Of a DNA stretch of 64,000 nucleotides, positions 18,055 to 27,048 are shown one piece after another. A program made the translations under genes and the position numbers. The notes beneath the pieces were generated by a model. The model searched no databases, was not told the origin of the DNA, and saw only the letters and a program-made list of their open reading frames with translations. Every line of letters begins with the position of its first letter. Within the stretch, counting starts at the first letter, position 1. Origin of the DNA: Oceanidesulfovibrio indonesiensis. GTDB taxonomy: Bacteria; Desulfobacterota; Desulfovibrionia; Desulfovibrionales; Desulfovibrionaceae. The stretch is taken from contig NZ_QMIE01000010.1 in NCBI RefSeq assembly GCF_007625075.1, positions 92,465 through 156,464 of the forward strand, given 5' to 3'.

Positions 18055-18087
18055 GAAGGGCCGCCGGATTTCCGACGGCCCTTCTTT
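18055..18087. terminator. Bidirectional rho-independent terminator between aroE and lytic transglycosylase
   Basis: GAAGGGCCG and CGGCCCTTC form a 9-bp stem around a 12-base loop, with TTT following on the plus strand and a T-run (CACTTTTT) on the minus strand. It sits between two convergent genes and serves both. Confidence 0.85.
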
Positions 18088-18111
18088 ATGGTCAAGATGT
18101 ATGTATACGCT

Positions 18112-19755
18112 TCAGTCGAGGTGCAGGCGGAGGGAGTCGCCCGGCCTGATCGTTGCTGAGCGGTCCATGTTGTTCCAGGCCAGGATGTCTTTGGGCGACA
18201 GCTTGAACCGCCGCGCGATGGACCATACCGTGTCCCCGGAGGTCACCGTATAGGTGGAGGCGGACGCGGCCGGTGCGGCTTTGGATGCGGATGTCGTGGT
18301 CACTCGGGTGGTCGGTTCTTTCTTTTTGCCGGGAATCATAAGATCGCTGCCGGCACGGAGCGAATGAGCCGTCTTCATGTTGTTCGCGGCCTTGAGTGCG
18401 TCCACGGATACGCCGAAGCGTTTCGAAAGCGAGTAGAGCGTGTCCCCACGTTGTACGCGATAAGCGTTGCCGCCGGCTGTTTCAGGTGCGGAGGTAGATC
18501 CACTGGCTTTGGTGGCGACGGCTGTCGTCTTGCCCGACCGGGGAACCCACAGCTTCTGGCCGATTCTGAGTTTGGATGAGCTCGTTTTATTGATGCGCAT
18601 GAGCTCGCGCGTGGAAATGGAGTGGCGCGAAGCGATTTGCGAGTAGGTGTCGCCCTTGCGCACGCTGTATTGGGCGTATTTGACCGCGCTGGCAAGGACC
18701 GGTTTACCCCCCAGGTATGCGTTGCACGCCTGGAGTTTCTGGCTGGGAACATAGATGGTGCAGCTGCGATTGGGCGGGGTCTGGTCCGAGATGAGGGCGG
18801 GGTTGAGGCGCTTGAACTCCTTCCAGGAAAGGCCGGCGCCTTTGGCCAGGGATTCCAGGTCGAGGTCGGATTTGGCAACGACGGGGCGGCTGTCCAGCGA
18901 GCGATCCTTCATGGACGGGTAGCCAAGAGCTGTGTGGTTGTTGATAATCTTGGCCATGGCTATGAAGCGCGGGACATAGTGCATGGTTTCTTCACGCAGC
19001 CGGGCCTCGGAAGATAAGCTGTCGTTCACGGCGGCGATTTCGAAGAAGTTCTTGGCGCCGGTGGACCGGACCAGCCGCCCTACGCGCCCTTCGCCGGCGT
19101 TGTAAGCGGCCAGAGCCAGGGTCCAGTCGCCGAACATGTCGTGGAGAAATGTCAGATAGTCGGCGGCGGCTTCCGTGGCCTTGAATACGTCAAGGCGTTC
19201 GTCCATGTACTGATCGCACACCAGGCCGTAGTTTCGGCCAGTGGAGCGGATGAACTGCCAGGTGCCGGCGGCGCCGGCGTGCGACTTGGCCAAGGGGTTG
19301 TACCCGGATTCAATGAACGGCAGGTAGACGAGCTCGGTGGGCAAGCCACGGCTGCGGAAGTATCGCTTCGCTTCAGGCAGATACTCCTCTGCGCGCTCCA
19401 CCCAGGCGCGCACGGTGCTGTTTCTGTCGCGGTGCAAAAAAAGAAACTGTCGCGTGATGAGAACCCGAGCATACGTGGAGTCGGGGTACTGTATTTCGCC
19501 TCCGGAAAGGATGGCTATTTTTTCTTCCTGGGTGAGCGTGCCGATGTTCTCGGGTCCCGCTTCCTCAAGGTCGCGGTCGAAGTCCTCAAGTCCCTGGATG
19601 CCGCCAGCCGGGTACGGCTCGATGGCGGGCGCTTCTGCGATTTCCTGTTTAGTCGCACAGGCAGACAGCAGTAAAAGCACGGAAAGCAAGACCAGGGTCG
19701 GCAAGTGTGCGTGCAGACCGGCTCGGTGGCGGAGTGGCGGAATAAAACGTATCAT
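18112..19755 (-). CDS. mltD: Membrane-bound lytic murein transglycosylase with three LysM domains (MltD type)
   Basis: A 547-aa lipoprotein: signal peptide with lipobox LLSAC (Cys near 33), SLT goose-lysozyme-like catalytic domain (about 125-270; catalytic Glu in PFIESGYNP, then GAAGTWQF and ALAAYNAGEGRV), and three LysM repeats at about 355-400, 425-470 and 500-545, each starting YxVxxGDT. It cleaves peptidoglycan glycan strands while anchored to the outer membrane. It reads alone, toward the aroE terminator. No upstream promoter could be fixed in the 239-base gap before it. Confidence 0.92.
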   Translation of the reverse strand: MIRFIPPLRHRAGLHAHLPTLVLLSVLLLLSACATKQEIAEAPAIEPYPAGGIQGLEDFDRDLEEAGPENIGTLTQEEKIAILSGGEIQYPDSTYARVLITRQFLFLHRDRNSTVRAWVERAEEYLPEAKRYFRSRGLPTELVYLPFIESGYNPLAKSHAGAAGTWQFIRSTGRNYGLVCDQYMDERLDVFKATEAAADYLTFLHDMFGDWTLALAAYNAGEGRVGRLVRSTGAKNFFEIAAVNDSLSSEARLREETMHYVPRFIAMAKIINNHTALGYPSMKDRSLDSRPVVAKSDLDLESLAKGAGLSWKEFKRLNPALISDQTPPNRSCTIYVPSQKLQACNAYLGGKPVLASAVKYAQYSVRKGDTYSQIASRHSISTRELMRINKTSSSKLRIGQKLWVPRSGKTTAVATKASGSTSAPETAGGNAYRVQRGDTLYSLSKRFGVSVDALKAANNMKTAHSLRAGSDLMIPGKKKEPTTRVTTTSASKAAPAASASTYTVTSGDTVWSIARRFKLSPKDILAWNNMDRSATIRPGDSLRLHLD

Positions 19756-19994
19756 GATGGGTGGAACTCCTTATGGCGAGGTGCGTACACCATAGTTCGC
19801 CGAGGCTGGGGTGCGGACAGGCGCTTGTCGAGTACGCCCGAAAACAACGTAAAACCAACATGGACAGGTCTTTGCAATCGTGCGAATTGCAACAGCCGGA
19901 TGTGGCTGCGACTGAATATCATGATCTGTGCATTGATCAAATACCACAAAGTCTAGAAATTGTATAGCAATTATATAGAAAGCGAAGGTGTGCC

Positions 19995-20780
19995 ATGAAT
20001 ATGAAGCGATCGCATAAGCCCGCTCCGCCCGGTCCGGTGGAAGGTCTGGTTCCCGGCAGGAAGCCGGTTCACGAGTATGTGAAGCAGCATCCCGAGCGCA
20101 TCGAACAGGTGCTCGTGCAAAAAGACAAGAGCAGCAAGGAATTAGCACCACTTCTGTACCAGTGCAGGGAGCGGTCCGTGCGCTATGTGCTCGTGCCGAG
20201 AAACAAGCTGGACGCGCTGTATCCGGGCAATCATCAGGGCGTCATAGCAAGGGTTTTCACCTCCGGATTCGCGGATGTCCGGGAGTTGCTGAGAAATGCT
20301 GCGAGCGCGCCATTGCCCATCGTGCTCGCCATGGATCAGGTTCAGGACCCCCATAATGTAGGCGCTCTCGCGCGAACTCTCTACGCCATGGGCGGCGCAG
20401 GCATCATCGTGACCAAACACAACTCGGCGGCGCTCGGCGCAGGCGCCATGAGATCTTCGGCCGGCGCGCTGCTCAAGCTGCCGGTGGCGCGCTGCGTCAA
20501 TCTGTCTCAAACTCTGGACACAGCCAAAGAGATGGGGTTGTTCGTGTACGGATTGGCCAGGGGCGAGCAGTCCGCAGATCTGTTCACTGCCGACCCGGCG
20601 TTGCCGGCCGTTTTCGTTCTGGGCAACGAGGAAAAGGGGCTGCGTTCCGGCGTAGCCAAAGCATGCGACGCGCTCTACGAGATTCCGTTCGCCAGAGAGG
20701 CTGATTCGTTGAACGTGGCCCAGAGCGGGGCGTTCGTAGTAAGCAGGATTCATGCAATCATGCGTGCGGCAAAGGGATGA
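19995..20780 (+). CDS. rlmB: SpoU-family 23S rRNA 2'-O-ribose methyltransferase (RlmB)
   Basis: A 261-aa SPOUT enzyme: N-terminal L30e-like substrate domain (EGLVPGRKPVHEYV) and a knotted catalytic domain with the three SpoU motifs (DQVQDPHNVGALARTLYAMG; FVLGNEEKGLRSGV; DSLNVAQSGAFVVSRI). Likely modifies G2251 of 23S rRNA; other SpoU ribose methylases cannot be excluded. The gene reads right, opposite to the flagellar block that ends 17 bases later, so they converge. Confidence 0.85.
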   Translation: MNMKRSHKPAPPGPVEGLVPGRKPVHEYVKQHPERIEQVLVQKDKSSKELAPLLYQCRERSVRYVLVPRNKLDALYPGNHQGVIARVFTSGFADVRELLRNAASAPLPIVLAMDQVQDPHNVGALARTLYAMGGAGIIVTKHNSAALGAGAMRSSAGALLKLPVARCVNLSQTLDTAKEMGLFVYGLARGEQSADLFTADPALPAVFVLGNEEKGLRSGVAKACDALYEIPFAREADSLNVAQSGAFVVSRIHAIMRAAKG

Positions 20781-20797
20781 TCGCTTGTCGCGTTCCG

Positions 20798-21067
20798 TTA
20801 TCGTATGTAGTTCGGGATGTTGAGAATGACATTCTCCGAAAAGCTGGTGAGTTTGTCCAGAATCCAGGGAAAGGCGAGGAGCAGCGCGAGGAAGATCGAG
20901 ACAATCTTCGGGATGAAGGTCAGCGTCATCTCCTGGACCTGAGTCGCGGCCTGGAGGATGGAGACGAGCACGCCAACCGTGAGGCCCACGAGGAGCATAG
21001 GCATGGAGACCATAAGCGCGAGCTCGATTGCCTGCCGGGCGAAGCCGATGACGAAATCCTGAGTCAT
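20798..21067 (-). CDS. fliQ: Flagellar export gate protein FliQ
   Basis: An 89-aa protein with two membrane helices (about residues 15-40 and 50-75) matching FliQ closely (VGVLVSILQAATQVQEMTLTFIPKI). Part of the FliPQR core of the flagellar type III export gate. Last gene of the left-reading block motA-motB-motB-fliL-fliN-fliO-fliP-fliQ. Confidence 0.96.
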   Translation of the reverse strand: MTQDFVIGFARQAIELALMVSMPMLLVGLTVGVLVSILQAATQVQEMTLTFIPKIVSIFLALLLAFPWILDKLTSFSENVILNIPNYIR

Positions 21068-21086
21068 TATCCGTGTCCTTTTCTGG

Positions 21087-21914
21087 TCATAGGAGGAAGC
21101 TGTTCACCAGCGAGCCGGTGAGCAGTCCCCACCCGTCGATCATCACGAACAGCAGTATCTTGAACGGCAGCGACACCATGACAGGCGGCAGCATCATCAT
21201 GCCCATGGAGAGCAGGATTGAGGCGACCACCATATCCAGCACCAGGAATGGTATGTAGATGAGAAAGCCGATGGTGAAGCCCGTCTTGAGCTCGCTGATC
21301 ACATAGCCGGCAACGAGCATGATGGTCGGGACGTCCTCTTTGGTCTCGGGCCGTTCCATCTCCGTGATTGTATAGAAAATTGAGAGATCCTTTTCCCGCG
21401 TGTGCTTGAACAGAAACTCCCGCAACGGGTCCTGCGCTTTGTCCAAAGCTTCGGTGAAACCGATCCGCTCGTCCAGATAGGGTTGCAGCGCCTCTTCGTT
21501 TATCTTGGTGCCTACGGGCATCATGATCGCGATGGTCATGAAAATTGCGAGGCTGGCGAGAATCTGGTTCGGGGGCAGCTGCGGAGTTCCGAGCGCCTGG
21601 CGCAGAAAATGGAACACGATGATGATGCGAGTGAACGACGTCACCGTCAACATGATCGCCGGCGCCAGTGATAGCACCGTGAGCAGAAAAAGAATTTCGA
21701 GGGTTATCGCGACCTTTTCCGGCTGGGTGGCGCCGCCGGACAAGGTGAGCTGCAAGTCCGGCATGACGATGTCTTCGGCGGCGCGGGCCGCCTCGGGCAG
21801 CAGCAGGGCGAAGAGGATGCTAAGAGCGAGAATTGCGAGCTTTGGCCAGCATTCTGGAAAATGCAGAGCTGCCGCTCTGGGGCGTTGATGTGTATTCGGG
21901 AACCTCGTCGTCAT
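21087..21914 (-). CDS. fliP: Flagellar export gate protein FliP
   Basis: A 275-aa protein with a cleavable signal sequence (ending near LLPEAARA, residue 45) and four membrane helices. FliP hallmarks: LTVTSFTRIIIVFHFLRQALGTPQLPPN-like segment, then ELKTGFTIGFLIYIPFLVLDMVVAS. Forms the export gate with FliQ and FliR. As called, its start lies 95 bases inside fliO; GGAGACCGGAT precedes the ATG, so I keep it. Confidence 0.95.
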   Translation of the reverse strand: MTTRFPNTHQRPRAAALHFPECWPKLAILALSILFALLLPEAARAAEDIVMPDLQLTLSGGATQPEKVAITLEILFLLTVLSLAPAIMLTVTSFTRIIIVFHFLRQALGTPQLPPNQILASLAIFMTIAIMMPVGTKINEEALQPYLDERIGFTEALDKAQDPLREFLFKHTREKDLSIFYTITEMERPETKEDVPTIMLVAGYVISELKTGFTIGFLIYIPFLVLDMVVASILLSMGMMMLPPVMVSLPFKILLFVMIDGWGLLTGSLVNSFLL

Positions 21915-22566
21915 ATCCGGTCTCCGTCTCGGTGAGCAAATTGATGTTGGAGTCCGTGACTCCCAACACCAATCGCTTATTCAAGAACCGGACCACTACG
22001 ACTGAACGGCGTGGGCCCAAAGGGAGTTGCGCTTCCAATTGGATCGTTCCACGGCCGAACACACCCCCTCCCATGGCGCGCGGGCCGAAGCGTTTGAGCA
22101 GATAAAACCCGCCTGCGAGCACGGCAAGGATCAGAAAAATGGCGCCGAGAGCCTGGAAATAGGCTGTCCAGCCCACGTTGCCACCGGGAATGGGTTCGGA
22201 TTCCGGCTGTGTCCCTGGCGCCGGTTTTCCGGCGTTCCGGGGCGCAGGCTCACGTTCGGGCATGGCGCCGCGGGCTTCGCTGCGATCAGTGGTCGGTTGC
22301 GGCGCTTCCGGATCCAATGAAAGGGCGTCCCTTGCGCTGTCGGGCTCGGCGTCAGGAGCTTCGGCAGGAGGGCGCGCCGTCTCCTGCGCGACAGGGTCCG
22401 TTGCGTTCCGGCCGGTGGCGTTGTCGGCAGTGGTTGCTTGCAAAGCGTTGTCCGTTCCTTGAGTAAGAGCCGGCAGAGGCAGGACAAGGACGAACGCAAG
22501 CGCAGCCGTGAACACAAAGCCCTGGATGAGTCGGCGGCTTGCAGAAAGCCGTGGGAAAATGCGCAC
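21820..22566 (-). CDS. fliO: Flagellar biosynthesis protein FliO
   Basis: A 248-aa protein from the GTG at 22564-22566, two bases past the fliN stop; the reading frame stays open further upstream, but that part overlaps fliN and is not coding. Signal-like segment (about 10-30), a 100-residue Pro/Ala/Glu-rich linker, one membrane helix (about 135-158), then the FliO/MopB cytoplasmic domain (IQLEAQLPLGPRRSVVVVRF, LVLGVTDSNINLL). FliO helps assemble the FliP ring. The long linker is unusual but common in this group. Confidence 0.85.
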   Translation of the reverse strand: MRIFPRLSASRRLIQGFVFTAALAFVLVLPLPALTQGTDNALQATTADNATGRNATDPVAQETARPPAEAPDAEPDSARDALSLDPEAPQPTTDRSEARGAMPEREPAPRNAGKPAPGTQPESEPIPGGNVGWTAYFQALGAIFLILAVLAGGFYLLKRFGPRAMGGGVFGRGTIQLEAQLPLGPRRSVVVVRFLNKRLVLGVTDSNINLLTETETGYDDEVPEYTSTPQSGSSAFSRMLAKARNSRS

Positions 22567-22567
22567 T

Positions 22568-23164
22568 CTAGCCAAGCTGCTTGACCCGTTCGATGGGGCT
22601 GATGATGTCCGTGAGACGGACGCCGAACTTCTCGTTGATGACCACGGCCTCACCGCGGGCCACAAGCTTGCCGTTGACGTATATCTCCAACGGTTCTCCG
22701 GCCAGCTTGTTGAGCTCCACCACGGACCCCTGTCCAAGCTGCAGCAGCTCGTTGATGAGCAATCTGGTGCGCCCCAGCTCGGCAGAGACGTCGAGCGGGA
22801 TGTCCAGAATGAAATCGAGCTCGTGCTTGGTGGCGTCGGTGCGGGGCGTCTTGGCCTCTTCTGTCAAATCTTTGAATTGAGCGGAGGATGCCTGGCTGGA
22901 TAGCGACTCCTGCCGGGTTTTCTTTTTGGACAACTCGGCGCTTTCATCCTCTGCCAGGGCTTTGGCCCATTCATCCGCCAGGGCTTCATCGTCGCTCATG
23001 CCCGCGCCCGGCGTTTCAACGCCGCCGCTGCCTTCATCCTTGTCTTGCGCGGTCTGTTGTCCCAGATCGGCATCGAAATCCTCAGGGATGTCTTCGCCGT
23101 CCTGTTCTGCGAGCGCGGCTGCCCATTCGGCTGCCAATTTTTCTTGATCGTTTTCGTCAGCCAT
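22568..23164 (-). CDS. fliN: Flagellar motor switch protein FliN
   Basis: A 198-aa protein. The C-terminal 85 residues are a SpoA (surface presentation of antigens) domain: ILDIPLDVSAELGRTR, GSVVELNKLAGEPLEIYVNGKL and the ending RLTDIISPIERVKQL. The N-terminal ~100 residues are acidic and repeat-like (EEWAAAL / DEWAKALAEDE), longer than in E. coli FliN. It forms the C-ring with FliM and FliG and also docks export cargo. Confidence 0.95.
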   Translation of the reverse strand: MADENDQEKLAAEWAAALAEQDGEDIPEDFDADLGQQTAQDKDEGSGGVETPGAGMSDDEALADEWAKALAEDESAELSKKKTRQESLSSQASSAQFKDLTEEAKTPRTDATKHELDFILDIPLDVSAELGRTRLLINELLQLGQGSVVELNKLAGEPLEIYVNGKLVARGEAVVINEKFGVRLTDIISPIERVKQLG

Positions 23165-23176
23165 AATTACCTCGCG

Positions 23177-23683
23177 TTATTGTATAACCATTTCGGTAAA
23201 ATAGACTTGCTGCACTCTGGAGTCCCCCAGCACGAGATTCAGGCGCTCCACGATTTCGTTTTTGAGGAGGATCTTGCTTTCCATGGACGAAAGTTCGGAA
23301 AACGTCTTACTCGAAAGCAGCATGATAAGGGCATCCCGGACTTTTGGCTCATTGGAACGCAAAGCAGAGACGACATCCTTCGAGGCAACCTCCACATCCA
23401 GGCTGAGCTTGAGATAGCGCCGCCCCAGGGGGTCCGCCAGATTCACGAGAAACGGGTCCAGCGAGACGACCTGCGAGTCTCCGGACGCCGACCTTCTTTC
23501 CTGCTGTCCTTGTCCGTCCGCAGCGCCGTCCTGCGCGGCGTCGTCTTTGGGGCCGGCAAAAAATTTGGTGTAAGCAAAGTAACCGCCGCCGCCGAGAACG
23601 AGCAGAAGCACGACGAGCAATATCCACTTCAGCGGGGATTTCTTTTTCGGGGTTGCGTCCCCGGATTCGATTGCGTCTGGCAC
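23177..23683 (-). CDS. fliL: Flagellar basal-body-associated protein FliL
   Basis: A 168-aa protein with one N-terminal membrane helix (about residues 18-40), a disordered linker and a periplasmic FliL domain (VSLDPFLVNLADPLGRRYLKL, ending VQQVYFTEMVIQ). It surrounds stator units and tunes torque. It precedes fliN and follows the second motB-like gene. Confidence 0.93.
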   Translation of the reverse strand: MPDAIESGDATPKKKSPLKWILLVVLLLVLGGGGYFAYTKFFAGPKDDAAQDGAADGQGQQERRSASGDSQVVSLDPFLVNLADPLGRRYLKLSLDVEVASKDVVSALRSNEPKVRDALIMLLSSKTFSELSSMESKILLKNEIVERLNLVLGDSRVQQVYFTEMVIQ

Positions 23684-23717
23684 GAGTCGTCTCCTTGGCG
23701 ATCACAGGGCGTATTGG

Positions 23718-24464
23718 TCAATATCCACCCAGATATGGTTCAGTCTTTAATAATATTTCCACACGGCGATTCGGCAAGGGGTCCTGGCCCGGCAAGGTTT
23801 CATACGGCCAGTTGGGACCATACCCTGAAATTGAGAAACGCCGCTGAGCCACTCCGCTCTGTACAAAGAATGCAAGTACGGAAGTAGCCCTATCCATAGA
23901 AAGATCATACGGGTCGACAGCCTCCTGTTCAACCGGATTCCACAGGTCGCCCCCGCCCTCGGTGTGCCCGGAGATGTTCACGTCCGCGGTCATGAAGAGG
24001 ATGAGTTCGGTCAGGGGCTTGAGAAGCATGCGGGCCTCGGGCGTCAGCTCTGAGCTGGCCTGTTCGAAAAGCAGCGAATCGGAGAGCACCAGGGCGAGGC
24101 CTTCCGGGCGTTCGAGGATATGGATGTTTTCGAATAGCGTCGAGCGATTGATGTCCGGCGGCAGGATATAATCGGGAAAAAGCAGATCCTTGATTCGGTT
24201 AGACTTTTCCATGATGGAGAACGGATCCTCGATCAAATCCAGAATGAGCTGAATCCGCTGGGGGACCCGCCCGGCGGAACGGTCCGTCGTGAACCCCAGG
24301 CTCTGCGTGAATACGTTGATCTTGGTCAGGATGGTTCTGTCCATGGACGACATGGACAGAATGAGCACGAAGAACGTCAGCAGCAAAGTGGTGAGGTCCG
24401 AGAAGGTAATGAGCCACGACGGATCGCCCCCGCCGCCCGGTGCTCTCCTGCGCTTGCGTCCCAT
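23718..24464 (-). CDS. MotB-like stator protein, paralogue 2
   Basis: A 248-aa OmpA-family protein. N-terminal helix with proton-carrying Asp in WLITFSDLTTLLLTFFVLIL (Asp near residue 23), then a plug/linker and a C-terminal OmpA-like peptidoglycan-binding domain (VNISGHTEGGGD, ending with NRRVEILL). It directly follows another motB-like gene (stop/start adjacent), so the operon encodes one MotA and two MotB-type proteins. Confidence 0.88.
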   Translation of the reverse strand: MGRKRRRAPGGGGDPSWLITFSDLTTLLLTFFVLILSMSSMDRTILTKINVFTQSLGFTTDRSAGRVPQRIQLILDLIEDPFSIMEKSNRIKDLLFPDYILPPDINRSTLFENIHILERPEGLALVLSDSLLFEQASSELTPEARMLLKPLTELILFMTADVNISGHTEGGGDLWNPVEQEAVDPYDLSMDRATSVLAFFVQSGVAQRRFSISGYGPNWPYETLPGQDPLPNRRVEILLKTEPYLGGY

Positions 24465-25307
24465 CTACTCCTCCACCGCGCCGTCGGCCGCGCCTTGCCT
24501 GCGAATGTCGAACCGGAAGTCTTTGTAGATGAAGACATCACCGTTTTCGGACCGATCGCGGGCATATGTGTCCAACGTGGAAATCCAGTAACTGTTGCGG
24601 CGGTCCAGCACGATATCGACACGGCGGTTGGCCCTGCGGCCTTCAGGCGTATCGTTGCTACGCATCGGTTTGAAACGGCCGAAAGCCTCCACGAAAAGCT
24701 TGTCCGGATCCATGCCGCGCGAGAGCAGATACTTATAGAGACTCATCACCCTGTGAAAGGAGAGCTTCCAGGAAAAATCGAGGGCCGTCTCGTCCATGGA
24801 AATATCGTAGTTTTCCTCTTCTTCGCGGCGGATGGACGCATGGCCGGCGAGCAGCAGAGGGTGCTCGATGGCGAGCAGGGCAGGCAGCATGCGGTCCACG
24901 ATCTGCTTGCCTTTGCGGGAAAGCTGAGTCGTGCCGGGTTCGAATAGCACCTCGTCGTTGATGGAGAGTATCTCGACGAACTTGTTGCGCTGGAAGTCGA
25001 TGTCGTTCTCGAGATCTTCCCAGAGCAGCTCCTTGAGCGGCTCCAGGTCCTCGGCTTTCTCCAGCTCGATGGGCCCCGGCTCCAGCGTGAGCCGGCGATC
25101 CCGCAGCGAACGAGGGTCGAACCCTTCCTGGCCGACGCCGAACGTGCCGATGATGGAGCCCAGCACCACGAGCTTGCGGCGTTCGTCGATGACAGACATG
25201 GAGACGAGCAGAACAAAGAACGTCAGCATGAGGGTCATCATGTCGGTGAACGTGATGAGCCATGGCGACCCTGCTTGATCTTTTGCTTTTCTGTCTCTGC
25301 GAGCCAC
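24465..25307 (-). CDS. motB: Flagellar motor stator protein MotB, paralogue 1
   Basis: A 280-aa protein with the MotB stator helix PWLITFTDMMTLMLTFFVLL (proton-binding Asp near residue 22), a plug region and an OmpA domain (LLAGHASIRREEEENYDIS, ending NRRVDIVLDR). Anchors the MotA proton channel to peptidoglycan. Sits between motA and the second motB-like gene; gap to motA is 15 bases. Confidence 0.92.
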   Translation of the reverse strand: MARRDRKAKDQAGSPWLITFTDMMTLMLTFFVLLVSMSVIDERRKLVVLGSIIGTFGVGQEGFDPRSLRDRRLTLEPGPIELEKAEDLEPLKELLWEDLENDIDFQRNKFVEILSINDEVLFEPGTTQLSRKGKQIVDRMLPALLAIEHPLLLAGHASIRREEEENYDISMDETALDFSWKLSFHRVMSLYKYLLSRGMDPDKLFVEAFGRFKPMRSNDTPEGRRANRRVDIVLDRRNSYWISTLDTYARDRSENGDVFIYKDFRFDIRRQGAADGAVEE

Positions 25308-25322
25308 CGGAAAACCCCGATC

Positions 25323-26084
25323 CTAGGTTTCCTTGCGCCTGTCCTTCGGCGGCAGGAAGCTGGTCAGCTTCTCTTCGATAATGCGCGGGTTCTCGCCTTT
25401 GGAAATGGCGAGGATGCCTTCCATGACCATTTCCTTGACAACGATCTCGTCCTTGCTGCGCTGCTTGAGTTTGCCCGCCATTGGCAGAAACACGAGGTTC
25501 GCGAGGATGGCGCCGTAAAACGTGGTGATGAGCGCAACGGCCATTGCCGGACCGATGGTGGAGGGGTCCTCCATGGTCTGAAGCATGAGGATGAGGCCGA
25601 TGGCGGTTCCGATCATGCCCATGGCCGGAGCGTATGCGCCAAGGGCGGAAAGGATCTCCGCGCCTGTTTCATGGCGCGATTCGAGATAGATGACTTCCTT
25701 TTCCAGGATTTCCTGGATGGCTTGGGGCTCCAGACCGTCCACGGTAAGTTGCAGCCCCTTGCGCAGATAGACGTCATCGATTTCCTTGATGATCGGCTCC
25801 AGGGAAAGAATGCCCTCGCGCCTGGCGCGGTTGGCGTATTCCATGAATTGATCGATGATGTCGGTGGGCGAATCGACCTTGGAAAAAAAGGTGTGCTTGA
25901 CCACGGAGAACACGCCGAACACGCGCGACAGAGGATAATTCACCAACGTCGCGCCGATGGTGCCACCGAGGACGATGAGCAAGGATTCGATGCTGACGAA
26001 AATGAGGATGCTGCCTTTGAAGGCAATGGCGGAGATCACCAGCCCGAAGGATAGTATGATGCCGATGATGGTTGCCAGATCCAT
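25323..26084 (-). CDS. motA: Flagellar motor stator protein MotA
   Basis: A 253-aa protein from the ATG at 26082-26084 (GAGGAG upstream), with four membrane helices: two near the N-terminus (LATIIGIILSFGLVISAIAF; LIFVSIESLLIVLGGTIGATLV) and two after the cytoplasmic domain (MGMIGTAIGLILML; ITTFYGAILANLVFLP). Energises flagellar rotation with MotB. First gene of the flagellar operon; it begins ten bases after the yggS-like gene on the same strand, so that gene may be co-transcribed. Confidence 0.94.
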   Translation of the reverse strand: MDLATIIGIILSFGLVISAIAFKGSILIFVSIESLLIVLGGTIGATLVNYPLSRVFGVFSVVKHTFFSKVDSPTDIIDQFMEYANRARREGILSLEPIIKEIDDVYLRKGLQLTVDGLEPQAIQEILEKEVIYLESRHETGAEILSALGAYAPAMGMIGTAIGLILMLQTMEDPSTIGPAMAVALITTFYGAILANLVFLPMAGKLKQRSKDEIVVKEMVMEGILAISKGENPRIIEEKLTSFLPPKDRRKET

Positions 26085-26094
26085 TGAAAGCTCC

Positions 26095-26796
26095 TCAATA
26101 GGGTCGCGGGCCGAAGATGGCCGTGCCGATGCGCACACAGGTGGCGCCTTCGGCTATTGCCTGCGGGAAGTCTCCGGTCATGCCCATGGAGAGCGTCGGC
26201 AGCGCGATGTCCAGTCTGCGTTCAAGGTCGTCCCGCAACTGCCGGAGTCGCGCGAAATAAGGCTGTGCTGCGTCCGGCGCGTCGAAAAAAGGCGGCAGGC
26301 ACATGAGGCCCTGCAGTTTGAGCTCCGGAAACGCGATCACGGTTTCGGCGAGCTCCGGGAGCTTCTCCTCCAAAACGCCGGATTTCTGTTCTTCGCGGCC
26401 TACGTTCACCTGAATGAGCACGGGCTGGGGTACTCCCCGGTCCTTCGCGGCATTATGCAACTTGCGGGCCAGCTTTTCCGAGTCCAGGGAATGGATCAGG
26501 TGGAACCGGCCTGCGATGTCCTTGGCCTTACGGCTCTGGATGCTGCCCACGAAGTGCCAGCGCACACGAGAGTCAGCCAACTCTCCCTGCTTGGCAAGAG
26601 CCTCCTGCACGTAGGATTCGCCGATGTCCAGCTGCATGGCGGCGACGGCGCAACGGACTGACTCGACCGGATGCTTTTTGGCCACGGCGATAATGGAAAC
26701 GTCCTCCGCAGAGCGCCCGGCCCTGTTACAGGCCGAGGCCACCAACTCGCGGACGCGTGCGAGGTTGGCTTCGATGGATGCGCACTCTGGTGCCAT
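26095..26796 (-). CDS. PLP homeostasis protein, YggS/PROSC family
   Basis: A 233-aa alanine-racemase-fold protein. Start set at the ATG 26794-26796 by family length (SIEANLARVREL as usual N-terminus); a GTG 20 codons upstream is also possible and neither has a clear Shine-Dalgarno. The PLP-lysine motif IAVAKKHPVE, ESYVQEAL, WHFVGSIQSRKAKD and the C-terminal SMGMTGDFPQAIAEGATCVRIGTAIFG are intact. Buffers free pyridoxal phosphate; no enzyme activity is known. Confidence 0.9.
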   Translation of the reverse strand: MAPECASIEANLARVRELVASACNRAGRSAEDVSIIAVAKKHPVESVRCAVAAMQLDIGESYVQEALAKQGELADSRVRWHFVGSIQSRKAKDIAGRFHLIHSLDSEKLARKLHNAAKDRGVPQPVLIQVNVGREEQKSGVLEEKLPELAETVIAFPELKLQGLMCLPPFFDAPDAAQPYFARLRQLRDDLERRLDIALPTLSMGMTGDFPQAIAEGATCVRIGTAIFGPRPY

Positions 26797-27048
26797 TTTT
26801 TTGGAGATGATCGAAATCGGGGTGAACGCCAGCCGGGGATGTGTCGATCGCCACACCCCCGGAACGGCGGAAAAATGAGGACATCAACCGACTACGGGGC
26901 AGCGCGGAAAGGAGATGGCCACCGACAGGCAACGTCCCGCTATCGCCGCAGCAATGCTGCCCACGAAAACATCGAGAAACACCGGGGCACGATACGTCTT
27001 TCTCTCCGCGCATTCCGTAATAGCAGCCGGCCGGACGCGGTACAAGCC

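Noticed and set aside
22567..22737. Upstream extension of fliO into fliN
   Set aside because: The frame is open but the translated segment is Trp/Ser/Arg-rich and fully overlaps fliN; the GTG two bases past the fliN stop fits the family better.
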